The notes beneath the pieces were generated by a model that saw only the letters and a list, made by a program, of their open reading frames with translations, did no database searches and was not told the DNA's origin. This document shows, in pieces, positions 9,518 through 18,887 of a stretch of DNA of 59,032 nucleotides. The translations under genes and the position numbers were made by a program. The first letter of the stretch is position 1. The number at the start of each line of letters is the position of its first letter. Location of the stretch: positions 1-59,032 of the forward strand of contig NZ_CVTA01000019.1 of the NCBI RefSeq assembly GCF_001050035.1, read 5' to 3'. This DNA comes from Mycolicibacterium komanii. Its GTDB lineage: Bacteria; Actinomycetota; Actinomycetes; Mycobacteriales; Mycobacteriaceae.

Positions 9518-9820
9518 TCACGGGATCGGATGGTGGACGGTGACGAGCTTCGTGCCGTCGGGAAACGTCGCCTCGACCTGGACGTCGTCGAGCATCTCGG
9601 GCACGCCCTCCATCACGTCGTCGCGGCGCAGGACGTCGCGCCCGCTGGCCATCAGCTCGGCCACCGTGCGTCCGTCGCGGGCGCCCTCGAGCAGGTGGTC
9701 GGTGATCACCGCGACCGCCTCCGGGTGGTTGAGCTTCAAACCGCGGGCCTGCCGGCGCCGGGCGAGTTCGGCCGCGTAGGAGATGAGCAGGCGGTCCTGC
9801 TCGTGCGGGGATAGACGCAT
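9518..9820 (-). CDS. ureA: Urease gamma subunit UreA
   Basis: First gene of the urease operon, 100 aa, structural subunit that packs against UreC. The family sequence is clear: [11 protein letters not shown] at the N-terminus, [21 protein letters not shown] in the middle, and [21 protein letters not shown] at the end. The ATG at 9818-9820 matches the family N-terminus; a GTG 18 nt upstream is in frame but unnecessary. A 50-nt gap separates it from the preceding thioesterase gene on the same strand, which may be co-transcribed. Confidence 0.95.
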   Translation of the reverse strand: MRLSPHEQDRLLISYAAELARRRQARGLKLNHPEAVAVITDHLLEGARDGRTVAELMASGRDVLRRDDVMEGVPEMLDDVQVEATFPDGTKLVTVHHPIP

Positions 9821-9870
9821 AGTGGGCGATATTGCCACGGAGCGCGGCGATCAGCAGCGCACGCGATGCC

Positions 9871-10275
9871 CTACTCCGCGGGCATGTTCTGCAGCCGCAC
9901 CTGCCCGCGGGCGACGAGCTTGTCGTTCTCGTCGGTGATGGTGATCTGCCACAGCTGCTGGCGCCGGCCGCGGTGAATCGGGGTGGACACCGCGGTGACG
10001 GTGCCCGACGAGATGGCCCGCAGGAAGTCGGTGTTGTTGTTGACGCCGACGACGTTGCCGCCCCCGTGGTCGGCGAGCCACACCGCCGCCGACACGCTCG
10101 CCAGGCTCTCGACGATCGAGCAGTACACGCCACCGTGCACGATGCCGTAAGGCTGCAACAGCTTGTCGGTGATCGTCAGCTGCGCACGGCCGCCGTCGGG
10201 TCCGAGGTCGAGGTAGGTCAGGCCGAGCTCGTTGTCGAAGCCCTTACCCAGGTCGGATCGCAGGTCGGAAGTCAC
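9871..10275 (-). CDS. PaaI-type hotdog-fold thioesterase (Rv1847-like)
   Basis: A 134-aa acyl-CoA thioesterase-like protein. The hotdog signature [18 protein letters not shown] (about residues 43-60) contains the HGG active-site turn, and [15 protein letters not shown] near 74-88 is the usual second block. The acyl substrate is unknown. It lies upstream of ureA in the same orientation, as Rv1847 does. The start is GTG at 10273-10275. Between it and the divergent rhodanese gene there is a short inverted repeat (CGTGT-TT-ACACG, 10280-10291) that could bind a regulator. Confidence 0.88.
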   Translation of the reverse strand: MTSDLRSDLGKGFDNELGLTYLDLGPDGGRAQLTITDKLLQPYGIVHGGVYCSIVESLASVSAAVWLADHGGGNVVGVNNNTDFLRAISSGTVTAVSTPIHRGRRQQLWQITITDENDKLVARGQVRLQNMPAE

Positions 10276-10327
10276 GCAACGTGTTTACACGCTGTCCAAC
10301 TCCATGACCGCGTCGGGTGCTGCGAGT

Positions 10328-10333
10328 TAGGGT
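10328..10333 (+). promoter_or_regulatory. Putative -10 element, rhodanese gene (leaderless)
   Basis: TAGGGT ends 5 nt before the rhodanese ATG, and there is no Shine-Dalgarno. This fits a leaderless or nearly leaderless transcript. Confidence 0.4.
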
Positions 10334-10338
10334 CGGCC

Positions 10339-10716
10339 ATGGCCAAGACCGCGAAAGAGCTCGTAGAAGCCGCCAACGCCGTGGTGCCCAAGATCTCCCA
10401 CGACGAGGCGAAGGACCTGATCGGCAAGGGCGCGTTGGTCGTCGACGTCCGCGACGGCCCCGAGGTGGAGAAGAGCGGAAAGGTGGCGGGCGCCATCCAC
10501 GTCCCGCGCGGCATGCTCGAGTTCCGCGCCGATCCGGAGTCGCCGTATCACGACCAGAACTTCTCCAAGGACAAACCGGTCATCGTGTACTGCGCGTCCG
10601 GCGGCCGCTCGGCCCTGTCCGGTCAGGCGCTCAAGGAACTCGGCTACGAGAGCGTTTACAACCTCGGCGCGTTCGGCGACTGGGCCGACGGCGGTGGGGC
10701 CGTCGAAACGGTGTGA
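10339..10716 (+). CDS. Single-domain rhodanese-like protein
   Basis: A 125-aa rhodanese domain. The landmark DVRDGPE (about residues 38-44) and GAIHVPRGMLEF (near 53-64) precede the active-site loop CASGGRSALSGQAL at about residues 86-99, where the Cys would carry persulfide sulfur. C-terminal YNLGAFGDWADGGG is typical of small rhodaneses. It is monocistronic, followed after 42 nt by a strong hairpin terminator. No M. tuberculosis gene sits at this exact position that I recall, so it is probably an addition relative to that genome. Confidence 0.9.
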   Translation: MAKTAKELVEAANAVVPKISHDEAKDLIGKGALVVDVRDGPEVEKSGKVAGAIHVPRGMLEFRADPESPYHDQNFSKDKPVIVYCASGGRSALSGQALKELGYESVYNLGAFGDWADGGGAVETV

Positions 10717-10758
10717 TCGAAAAAGGCTGAGGCAGACCGCATTCGGCGGGAATGCGAA

Positions 10759-10787
10759 CGGGCCCCGCACCAATGGTGCGGGGCCCG
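10759..10787. terminator. Perfect 13-bp hairpin terminator between convergent genes
   Basis: CGGGCCCCGCACC, loop AAT, then GGTGCGGGGCCCG. The stem is perfect over 13 GC-rich base pairs with a 3-nt loop and no U tract, typical of mycobacterial I-shaped terminators. It lies after the rhodanese stop and before the convergent FhuF-like gene end, and may work in both directions. Confidence 0.8.
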
Positions 10788-10869
10788 TCCTCCGTGTGGA
10801 CCGGGGGTCTCTGCAGCCCTCAGGACTCCGGCGCGGTCCGGTGGTTCTTCGTCGATCTCTGCTCAGAGC

Positions 10870-10888
10870 ATAGGCAAGGCTGCCCTAA
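10870..10888. promoter_or_regulatory. IdeR/DtxR-type iron box overlapping the 3' end of the FhuF-like gene
   Basis: ATAGGCAAGGCTGCCCTAA matches 14 of 19 positions of the iron-box consensus TTAGGTTAGGCTAACCTAA, by my own comparison. It overlaps the stop codon (10885-10887) of the FhuF-like gene, not a promoter of any annotated gene. It may be an accessory IdeR site, an antisense promoter operator, or chance. Confidence 0.45.
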
Positions 10889-11661
10889 TTAAGCAAGACC
10901 TTCGTCGTGGTTGCGCGGGAAGTTCCGCGCACGGGAAGGCCGAAGCCGACCAGTGCGTCGAGCACGGACTGGCTACGCCGCATGCTCGTCCACTCGCTCG
11001 AGCCGGCGAGCAGCGGCACCTGGGTGGCCGCGCTGACCACCGCCCCGCCCACGACGTGCCACATCGACGCGACCGACATGGCGCCGCCGCTGATCTCCGC
11101 CAGCTTGGCGAACAACGGCGCCAGCGCGCGGTGACTGCGGTGCGCCACCCACGTCGTCAACGCCGCTTCGCTCGGCAGCGCCACGATCCCCTCGCGCGTC
11201 GACCGGCTGAAGTGGTCCGACCCGCGCTCGAAACACGGATCGTCCGGTAGGGCCCGCAGCGTCGGGTCGACGACGCCGACCCAATCGATCGCGCCCTCGG
11301 AATCCACATGCACCCACAGGTTCTCCAGCCCGGTGTCCCAGGCGCGGCCCTCGAGGACGATAAGAGGGACGACGCGGCCGACGACGACGTGGGCGAGCGT
11401 GGCCGCCAATTGGTGGGCCACCGCCGCGCGGCTGTCGGTTTCCTCGGCCGCCAGGTCGAACATCGTCTGCAGACGCTCCGTGGTCAGCGCATCGGCCAGC
11501 GGCCACCACCGCCGCCGGGACAAGTCGCCCATGACCGCGACGCCGTAGACGCGCGGACACTCGGGATACAGCCCGCGCAGCCGCCGACTCGACTCATGCA
11601 GCGGCAGTATCCGGCGAATCGCCATGCTTGCGATGAGTGGATCGTCGACCAGTACCGTCAT
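10885..11661 (-). CDS. Iron-regulated FhuF-like protein without the C-terminal Cys motif
   Basis: A 258-aa protein I do not recognise with certainty. The central block (AAVAHQLAATLAHVVVGRVV, then LEGRAWDTGLENLWVHVD) resembles the FhuF/IucC-C-terminal type ferric-siderophore reductase fold. The usual C-terminal cysteine cluster that binds 2Fe-2S is missing; the protein ends ATTTKVLLN. Iron control is well supported: the IdeR-type box at 11681-11699 contains the putative -10 (TATAGT, 11694-11699). The start is ATG 11659-11661, preceded by GGGAGG (11666-11671); an in-frame ATG 15 nt upstream would lie almost at the predicted transcript start. A role in siderophore or ferric iron handling is inferred. 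Confidence 0.7.
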   Translation of the reverse strand: MTVLVDDPLIASMAIRRILPLHESSRRLRGLYPECPRVYGVAVMGDLSRRRWWPLADALTTERLQTMFDLAAEETDSRAAVAHQLAATLAHVVVGRVVPLIVLEGRAWDTGLENLWVHVDSEGAIDWVGVVDPTLRALPDDPCFERGSDHFSRSTREGIVALPSEAALTTWVAHRSHRALAPLFAKLAEISGGAMSVASMWHVVGGAVVSAATQVPLLAGSSEWTSMRRSQSVLDALVGFGLPVRGTSRATTTKVLLN

Positions 11662-11680
11662 GGAGCCTCCCGACATTGAG

Positions 11681-11699
11681 TTAGGTAAGGCTTACTATA
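11681..11699. promoter_or_regulatory. IdeR-type iron box at the promoter of the FhuF-like gene
   Basis: TTAGGTAAGGCTTACTATA matches 14 of 19 consensus positions and contains the palindrome GTAAGGCTTAC. The minus-strand -10 candidate TATAGT (11694-11699) lies inside it, so bound Fe-IdeR would block transcription of the FhuF-like gene in iron-replete cells. Confidence 0.75.
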
Positions 11700-11723
11700 G
11701 CTATGCGCGTCACGACGGCCACC

Positions 11724-11747
11724 CCCTGTGACTGCTTTCACACAGGG
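11724..11747. repeat. Inverted repeat CCCTGTG-N10-CACAGGG in divergent intergenic region
   Basis: Perfect 7-bp arms separated by 10 nt, between the divergent FhuF-like gene and blaI. It could be an operator for an unknown regulator or a small hairpin. It does not resemble the IdeR or BlaI motif. Confidence 0.45.
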
Positions 11748-11829
11748 CCGCAAAGAGGCGGTGACCACGGCGGAAGGTTCGCGCAGTCGGTCGGTGGAGC
11801 TGTGTCCACCAGGCGAAATACGACGCATC

Positions 11830-11849
11830 GTAGTAACAAGTAGTACGCT
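11830..11849 (+). promoter_or_regulatory. Putative BlaI autoregulatory operator and promoter
   Basis: Two direct GTAGTA units (11830-11835 and 11840-11845) separated by ACAA, overlapping the -10 candidate TACGCT (11844-11849). BlaI-family repressors bind TAC/GTA-rich repeats and autoregulate. The position about 35 nt before the blaI ATG fits this. Confidence 0.5.
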
Positions 11850-11880
11850 GGACCAATAGCCTCTAGGAGATGAACGGACC

Positions 11881-12297
11881 ATGGCGAAGTTGACGCGTCT
11901 GGGGGAACTGGAACGCGCTGTGATGGATCACTTGTGGTCCTCGCGCGAGCCCCAAACCGTGCGCCAAGTTCACGAAGCGCTCTCCGCCGAACGCGACCTG
12001 GCGTACACCACGATCATGACCGTGCTGCAGCGACTCGCGAAGAAGAACCTCGTCGTGCAGCACCGCGACGACCGCGCCCACCGCTACGCGCCGACCCACG
12101 GTCGCGACGAACTAGTCGCGGGGCTGATGGTCGACGCGCTCGACCAGGCCGCCGACTCGGGCAGCCGGGAGGCGGCGCTGGTGCATTTCGTCGAGCGGGT
12201 CGGCGCCGACGAAGCGGCCGCGTTGCGCCGCGCGCTGGCCGAGCTGGAAAGCAAGGATCGCGTTACGCCGCCCGCTGGTAATTCGGGCACCGGCTGA
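11881..12297 (+). CDS. blaI: BlaI/MecI/CopY-family transcriptional repressor
   Basis: A 138-aa winged-helix repressor. The N-terminal DNA-binding domain is plain: LGELERAVMDHLWSS (residues 7-21) and the recognition region LAYTTIMTVLQRLAKK (about 40-55). The C-terminal half mediates dimerisation and contains the region cleaved on induction in this family. In M. tuberculosis the homologue (Rv1846c) represses blaC and other genes and is derepressed by beta-lactams. AGGAGA lies 10 nt upstream of the ATG. An M56 peptidase gene follows 14 nt after the stop, forming the usual sensor-repressor pair. Confidence 0.93.
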   Translation: MAKLTRLGELERAVMDHLWSSREPQTVRQVHEALSAERDLAYTTIMTVLQRLAKKNLVVQHRDDRAHRYAPTHGRDELVAGLMVDALDQAADSGSREAALVHFVERVGADEAAALRRALAELESKDRVTPPAGNSGTG

Positions 12298-12311
12298 GAG
12301 AGACTTACAGC

Positions 12312-13253
12312 GTGTCCGCGCTGGCCTTCACCATTCTGGCGCTGGTCCTGTCCGGACCGGTGCCGGCCCTTCTGGCGCGCGCGTCGTGGCCCTTCCGCGC
12401 ACCGCGGGCGGCGATCGTGTTGTGGCAGGCCATCGCGTCGGCCGCGGTCCTGTCGGCCTTCTCGGCCGGTATCGCGATCGCCAGCAGGCTTTTCGCGCCC
12501 GGGCCCGACGGCAGGCCGACCGCCGGCATCACCAGTGAGATCGCCGTCATGGGGTGGCCGGTGTGGATCGCCTACGTCGTGGTCTTCGCGCTGACGCTGG
12601 TGATTGGGGCGCGGCTCATCACCGCGGTGTTGCAGGTCGCGATCGCGACGCGCCGCCGCCGCGCACATCACCGGATGGTCGTCGACCTCGTGGGCAAGTC
12701 GCAGACGTGGGCCCGCGCGCACGCCGGCGACGGCCTGCGCATCCTCGACGTGGATCAACCGCTGGCCTACTGCCTGCCGGGCGTGCGCAGCCGCGTCGTA
12801 GTCAGCGAGGGCACGCTGACGACGTTGGAGGACAACGAGATCGCTGCGATCCTCACCCACGAACGCGCGCACCTGCGCGCCCGGCACGACCTGGTCCTCG
12901 AGATGTTCACCGCGGTGCACGCGGCGTTCCCCCGCTTCGTCCGCAGCGGAAGCGCACTGCACGCGGTGCGGCTGCTGGTCGAGATGCTGGCCGACGACGC
13001 CGCGGTGCGCATCGCCGGTCCCACTCCCCTGGCCCGCGCGCTCGTCGCGTGCGCCGCCGGGCGCACACCGTCGGGTGCGCTGGCCGCGGGCGGGCCCACC
13101 ACCGTGCTGCGGGTGCGCCGCCTCGGCGGGCGACCCAACAGCCGGGTGTTGGCCGCCGGCGCGTACACGGCCGCGGCTGCGGTGCTCGTGGTGCCGACCG
13201 TCGCGGTGGCGCTGCCGTGGCTGACCGAACTGCAAAGGCTGTTCACCGCTTAA
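12312..13253 (+). CDS. M56-family membrane metalloprotease, BlaR1-like without sensor domain
   Basis: A 313-aa membrane protein homologous to Rv1845c. Hydrophobic segments lie near residues 1-20, 33-55, 78-100 and at the C-terminus (about 280-300). The zinc-protease motif is THERAH (HExxH type, about residues 182-186), with LAYCLPG upstream as in other M56 peptidases. Staphylococcal BlaR1 has an extracellular penicillin-binding sensor; here the protein ends right after the last membrane segment, so it probably senses through another protein or signal. It is predicted to inactivate the BlaI repressor encoded just upstream. The GTG start follows a GAGAGA stretch. Confidence 0.88.
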   Translation: MSALAFTILALVLSGPVPALLARASWPFRAPRAAIVLWQAIASAAVLSAFSAGIAIASRLFAPGPDGRPTAGITSEIAVMGWPVWIAYVVVFALTLVIGARLITAVLQVAIATRRRRAHHRMVVDLVGKSQTWARAHAGDGLRILDVDQPLAYCLPGVRSRVVVSEGTLTTLEDNEIAAILTHERAHLRARHDLVLEMFTAVHAAFPRFVRSGSALHAVRLLVEMLADDAAVRIAGPTPLARALVACAAGRTPSGALAAGGPTTVLRVRRLGGRPNSRVLAAGAYTAAAAVLVVPTVAVALPWLTELQRLFTA

Positions 13254-13311
13254 GGGACAAGCCACCCCCGAACTATGCGTTCACACAACAAAACAACGAA
13301 AGGCTGCCCGA

Positions 13312-14775
13312 ATGAGCTCTGACGCTTCCGCATCGACCACCGGTACCGCTCAAATCGGGGTGACCGGGCTCGCCGTCATGGGGTCCAACATCGCGCGCAA
13401 CTTCGCCAGGCACGGTTACACCGTTGCGCTGCACAACCGTTCGGTCGCCAAGACCGACGCGCTGCTCGAGGCGCACGGTTCCGAGGGCAAGTTCGTGCGC
13501 AGCGAGACCATCGCGGAGTTCCTCGACGCGCTGGAGAAGCCGCGCCGCGTATTGATCATGGTCAAGGCCGGTGACCCCACCGACGCGGTGATCAACGAGC
13601 TCGCCGACGCGATGGAGGAAGGCGACATCATCATCGACGGCGGTAACGCGCTCTACACCGACACGATCCGCCGCGAGAAGGCGATGCGCGAACGCGGTCT
13701 GCACTTCGTCGGGGCCGGCATCTCCGGCGGCGAGGAGGGCGCGCTGAACGGGCCGTCCATCATGCCCGGCGGCCCGGCGGAGTCCTACAAATCGCTGGGC
13801 CCGCTGCTCGAGGAGATCTCGGCACACGTCGACGGCGTGCCGTGCTGCACCCACATCGGCCCCGACGGCGCCGGCCACTTCGTGAAGATGGTGCACAACG
13901 GCATCGAGTACTCCGACATGCAGCTGATCGGCGAGGCGTACCAGCTGCTGCGCGACGGGCTGGGCAAGTCGGCGGGCGAGATCGCCGACGTGTTCGACGA
14001 GTGGAACAAAGGCGACCTGGACAGCTTCCTGGTGGAGATCACCGCGAAAGTGTTGCGCCAGAACGACGCCAAGACCGGTAAGCCGCTGGTCGACATCATC
14101 CTCGACGAGGCCGAGCAGAAGGGCACCGGACGCTGGACCGTGAAGTCCGCGCTCGACCTCGGCGTCCCGGTGACCGGCATCGCCGAGGCCGTGTTCGCCC
14201 GCGCCCTGTCCGGTTCGGTGACCCAGCGCAAGGCCACCACCGGCCTGGCCTCCGGCGACCTCGGCGAAAAGCCCAGCGACGCCGAGAAATTCACCGAGGA
14301 CGTCCGCCAGGCCCTGTACGCGTCGAAGATCATCGCCTACGCGCAGGGTTTCAACCAGATCCAGGCCGGCAGCGCCGAGTACGACTGGGGCGTCACGCCC
14401 GGCGACCTGGCCACCATCTGGCGCGGCGGCTGCATCATCCGGGCCAAGTTCCTGAACCGGATCAAGGACGCGTTCGACGAGGATCCCGACCTGCCGACGC
14501 TGATCGTCGCACCGTACTTCCGCAGCGCCATCGAGGCGGCGATCGACAGCTGGCGACGCGTCGTGGTCACCGCCACCGAGTTGGGCATCCCGATCCCGGG
14601 CTTCGCCTCGGCGCTGTCGTACTACGACGCGCTGCGCACCGAGCGCCTGCCCGCCGCGCTGACCCAGGGCCTGCGCGACTACTTCGGCGCGCACACCTAC
14701 GGCCGCATCGACGCCGACCCCGCCAAGCGGTTTCACACGCTGTGGAGCGGGGACCGCAGCGAAGTCGAAGCCTAG
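13312..14775 (+). CDS. gnd1: 6-phosphogluconate dehydrogenase, decarboxylating
   Basis: A 487-aa enzyme of the oxidative pentose phosphate pathway converting 6-phosphogluconate to ribulose 5-phosphate, CO2 and NADPH. The N-terminal coenzyme motif GLAVMGSNIARNFARHGY is near residues 19-36. The catalytic helix region GAGISGGEEGA and the Lys/Asn of GHFVKMVHNGIEYSDMQ (about 183-199) are intact. The C-terminal helical domain ends with the substrate-binding tail (FGAHTYGRID). The length matches the dimeric ~470-490 aa class. GAAAGG is 7 nt before the ATG. Synteny with Rv1844c. Confidence 0.96.
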   Translation: MSSDASASTTGTAQIGVTGLAVMGSNIARNFARHGYTVALHNRSVAKTDALLEAHGSEGKFVRSETIAEFLDALEKPRRVLIMVKAGDPTDAVINELADAMEEGDIIIDGGNALYTDTIRREKAMRERGLHFVGAGISGGEEGALNGPSIMPGGPAESYKSLGPLLEEISAHVDGVPCCTHIGPDGAGHFVKMVHNGIEYSDMQLIGEAYQLLRDGLGKSAGEIADVFDEWNKGDLDSFLVEITAKVLRQNDAKTGKPLVDIILDEAEQKGTGRWTVKSALDLGVPVTGIAEAVFARALSGSVTQRKATTGLASGDLGEKPSDAEKFTEDVRQALYASKIIAYAQGFNQIQAGSAEYDWGVTPGDLATIWRGGCIIRAKFLNRIKDAFDEDPDLPTLIVAPYFRSAIEAAIDSWRRVVVTATELGIPIPGFASALSYYDALRTERLPAALTQGLRDYFGAHTYGRIDADPAKRFHTLWSGDRSEVEA

Positions 14776-14820
14776 GGGCACGGCTCGGCTCGGCCGGGAT
14801 CCGGCGGCCGCGCGCGCAAC

Positions 14821-14826
14821 TAGACT
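14821..14826 (+). promoter_or_regulatory. Putative -10 element of guaB1 (leaderless)
   Basis: TAGACT ends 9 nt before the guaB1 ATG and no Shine-Dalgarno is present, suggesting the transcript begins at or very close to the start codon. Confidence 0.45.
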
Positions 14827-14829
14827 TGA

Positions 14830-16272
<1,443 letters not shown>

Positions 16273-16337
16273 TCCCTCACCCGCCCCATCACCCGTTACC
16301 ATGGGTTTTCTTCAGTCCGCTACGCGAAAGGGATCAC

Positions 16338-16472
16338 GTGCCGCAGGCACCCGTCGAGGTCCGGGTTGCAGAGGGGCCCGAGGGGGCCGAGCGGCCCGAG
16401 CCTCCCGACGCCGAGCCTTCCTCTAGACGGCCGGGCGAACGGCCCGGCATCTGTGTGGAGACCAGCCGATGA
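16338..16472 (+). CDS. Possible small upstream ORF (44 aa) coupled to the CNNM gene
   Basis: A GTG preceded by AAAGGGA (16327-16333, 4 nt away) opens a 44-codon frame rich in Pro, Glu and Arg ([18 protein letters not shown]..., ending ICVETSR). Its TGA overlaps the next ATG as ATGA, the classic coupling arrangement. A -10 candidate TACCAT at 16297-16302 would start the transcript about 30 nt upstream. It may be a real small protein or leader peptide, or only a chance frame in GC-rich DNA. I recognise no homologue. Confidence 0.35.
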   Translation: MPQAPVEVRVAEGPEGAERPEPPDAEPSSRRPGERPGICVETSR

Positions 16473-17842
16473 GCGTCGTCTCGTCGCTGTTGGCTCTGCT
16501 CGCATTCGTCTTGCTGACCGCGGGCACCGCGGTCTTCGTCGCCGCCGAGTTCTCGCTGACCGCGCTCGAGCGCAGCACGGTGGAAGCCAACGCCCGCAGC
16601 GGGGACCGGCGCGACCAATTGGTCCGACGGGCGCACCGCACACTGTCGTTCCAGTTGTCCGGGGCCCAGGTCGGCATCTCGATCACCACGCTGGCGACGG
16701 GTTTTCTGGCCGAACCCGTCGTGGCCCGGCTGATCCACCCCGCGCTGGACGCCGTCGGCCTACCCCCGCAGTACACCGGCGGGGTGGCGCTGGTGCTGGC
16801 GATCCTGATCGCCACCTCGCTGTCGATGGTGTTCGGCGAGCTGGTGCCGAAGAACCTGGCGGTCGCGCGGCCGGTGCCGGTGGCGCGGTGGTCGGCCGCG
16901 CCGCAGCTGCTGTTCTCGGCGCTGTTCACACCGCTGATCCGGCTGACGAACGGCACCGCAAACGCGATCCTGCGCCGGCTGGGCATCGAACCCGCCGAGG
17001 AGCTGCGCTCGGCGCGCTCCCCGCAGGAGCTGGTGTCGCTGGTGCGCAGCTCGGCCCGCAGCGGTGCGCTGGACCCGATCACCGCGGTGCTGGTCGACCG
17101 GTCGCTACGGTTCGGTGACCGATCCGCGGAAGAACTCATGACGCCGCGGCAGAAGATCGAGGCCCTCGACGCCGACGCGACGGTCGAAGATCTGGTCACC
17201 GTCGCGATCCGGACCGGATACTCGCGGTTCCCGATCATCCGCGGCGACCTCGACGAGACGATCGGGATCGCCCACGTCAAGCAGGTGTTCGAGGTGCCGA
17301 TCGACGAACGCGGCAGCACCCGGCTGGCCTCGTTGGCGCTGCCGGTGGCCAAGGTGCCGTCGACCTTGGACGGCGACGCGGTGATGACCCAGATCCGCGC
17401 CAACGGCCTGCAGACCGCGCTGGTGGTCGACGAATACGGCGGAACGGCGGGCATGGTCACCGTCGAGGACCTCATCGAGGAGATCGTCGGCGATGTCCGC
17501 GACGAACACGACGACGAGGCTCCCGACGTCGTGCCCGCGGGTCGCGGCTGGCAGATATCGGGCCTGCTGCGCATCGACGAGGTCGCCGGCGCCACCCCGT
17601 TCCGCGCCCCCGAGGGCGACTACGAGACGATCGGCGGCCTGGTGCTCGAGAAGCTCGGCCACATCCCAGACGAGGGCGAGTCGGTCGAGCTCGAGGCGTT
17701 CGACCCCGACGGCCCCCTCGAGGACCCCAACCGCTGGCTGGCCACCGTGCTGCGGATGGACGGCCGCCGCATCGACCTGCTCGAGCTGACCGAACTCGGC
17801 CGCAGCGGCGATGCCGTCGACGGGAGAAGCGTCGATGGGTGA
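16469..17842 (+). CDS. CNNM/CorC-type membrane protein with CBS domains (Rv1842c-like)
   Basis: A 457-aa protein with the DUF21 transmembrane domain (about residues 1-180, including [14 protein letters not shown]), a CBS pair (about 210-335, with SRFPIIRGD and [25 protein letters not shown]) and a C-terminal CorC/HlyC domain. Such proteins are divalent-cation (Mg/Co) transport or efflux modulators; older names call them hemolysin-like. The ATG overlaps the stop of a possible small ORF. The next CNNM gene begins before this one ends, so both are co-translated and may form a hetero-oligomer. Confidence 0.92.
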   Translation: MSVVSSLLALLAFVLLTAGTAVFVAAEFSLTALERSTVEANARSGDRRDQLVRRAHRTLSFQLSGAQVGISITTLATGFLAEPVVARLIHPALDAVGLPPQYTGGVALVLAILIATSLSMVFGELVPKNLAVARPVPVARWSAAPQLLFSALFTPLIRLTNGTANAILRRLGIEPAEELRSARSPQELVSLVRSSARSGALDPITAVLVDRSLRFGDRSAEELMTPRQKIEALDADATVEDLVTVAIRTGYSRFPIIRGDLDETIGIAHVKQVFEVPIDERGSTRLASLALPVAKVPSTLDGDAVMTQIRANGLQTALVVDEYGGTAGMVTVEDLIEEIVGDVRDEHDDEAPDVVPAGRGWQISGLLRIDEVAGATPFRAPEGDYETIGGLVLEKLGHIPDEGESVELEAFDPDGPLEDPNRWLATVLRMDGRRIDLLELTELGRSGDAVDGRSVDG

Positions 17843-18887
17843 CTTCCTCGGTGTGCTGCTGACGATGCTGCTGCTGGGCATCAACGCGTTCTTCGTCGCC
17901 TCGGAGTTCGCGTTGATCTCGGCGCGGCGCGACCGGCTGGAGGCGTTGGCCGAACAGGGCAAGAAGAGCGCCATCACCGTGATCCGCGCCGGCGAACACC
18001 TGTCGCTGATGCTCGCGGGCGCCCAGCTCGGCATCACGATCTGCTCCATCCTGCTGGGCCGCGTCGGTGAACCCGCCGTCGCGCACCTGCTGGAAAAGCC
18101 GTTCGACGCGATCGGCGTCTCCGACGCGGTGCTGCACTCGGTGTCGTTCGTCGTCGCGTTGGCCGTCGTGGTCGTCCTGCACGTGCTGCTCGGCGAGATG
18201 GTGCCGAAGAACATCGCGATCGCCGGTCCGGAGTCGGCGGCGATGCTGCTGATCCCGACCTACCTAGTGTGGATCCGGATGGCCCGCCCGCTGATCGCCT
18301 TCTACAACTGGTGCGCCAACGCCACACTGCGGCTCTTCCGGGTGGAGCCGAAGGACGAACTCGACGTCACGGTGTCCACGGTCGAGCTGTCGGAGATGAT
18401 CGCCGAATCGCTGTCGGAGGGCCTGCTCGACCCCGAGGAGCACGGCCGGCTGACCCGCGCGCTGCAGATTCGCGACCGCGCGGTCAAGGACGTGGCGTTC
18501 CCGCTGCGCGACATCAGAACGGTGGCGGTGGCGCGCGAGGGTGCGGGACCGACCGTCGGCGCCGTCGAGGAGGCGCTGGCCGAGACGGGGTACTCACGCT
18601 TCCCCATCACCGACGCGTCCGGCGCCTACCTCGGCTACCTGCACATCAAGGACGTATTGGCGTTCGTCAACGACCCCGACGCCGTGCTGGACTTCGCGAT
18701 GGTGCGGCCGCTGCCGGTGGTGTCCGCGTCGCTGCCGCTGCCCGACGCGCTGTCGCGGCTGCGGCGCACCAACAGCCATCTGGCGCTGGTCACCGGGCCA
18801 GACGGAAGCGTGACGGGAATGGTGGCGCTGGAGGATCTGGTGGAGGACCTGGTCGGCACCGTGCGCGACGGGACCCACCGTGTCTGA
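17835..18887 (+). CDS. CNNM/CorC-type membrane protein with CBS domains (Rv1841c-like)
   Basis: Second CNNM paralogue, 350 aa. DUF21 membrane domain at residues 1-180 with the FGELVPKN counterpart [14 protein letters not shown], then two CBS motifs ([20 protein letters not shown] and [26 protein letters not shown]). Unlike its partner it lacks the C-terminal CorC/HlyC domain and stops right after the second CBS. The ATG at 17835 lies 8 nt inside the preceding gene. Tandem full-length plus short CNNM genes are the arrangement seen at Rv1842c-Rv1841c. Confidence 0.92.
   Translation: MGDFLGVLLTMLLLGINAFFVASEFALISARRDRLEALAEQGKKSAITVIRAGEHLSLMLAGAQLGITICSILLGRVGEPAVAHLLEKPFDAIGVSDAVLHSVSFVVALAVVVVLHVLLGEMVPKNIAIAGPESAAMLLIPTYLVWIRMARPLIAFYNWCANATLRLFRVEPKDELDVTVSTVELSEMIAESLSEGLLDPEEHGRLTRALQIRDRAVKDVAFPLRDIRTVAVAREGAGPTVGAVEEALAETGYSRFPITDASGAYLGYLHIKDVLAFVNDPDAVLDFAMVRPLPVVSASLPLPDALSRLRRTNSHLALVTGPDGSVTGMVALEDLVEDLVGTVRDGTHRV

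Noticed and set aside
10280..10291. CGTGT-TT-ACACG inverted repeat between the thioesterase and rhodanese genes
   Set aside because: Arms of only 5 bp; could arise by chance. Noted in the thioesterase entry but not listed as a site.
14790..14815. GC-rich stem (GCCGG-gat-CCGGC) between gnd1 and guaB1 as a terminator
   Set aside because: A 5-bp GC stem is common in this DNA and there is no U tract; not distinguishable from background.
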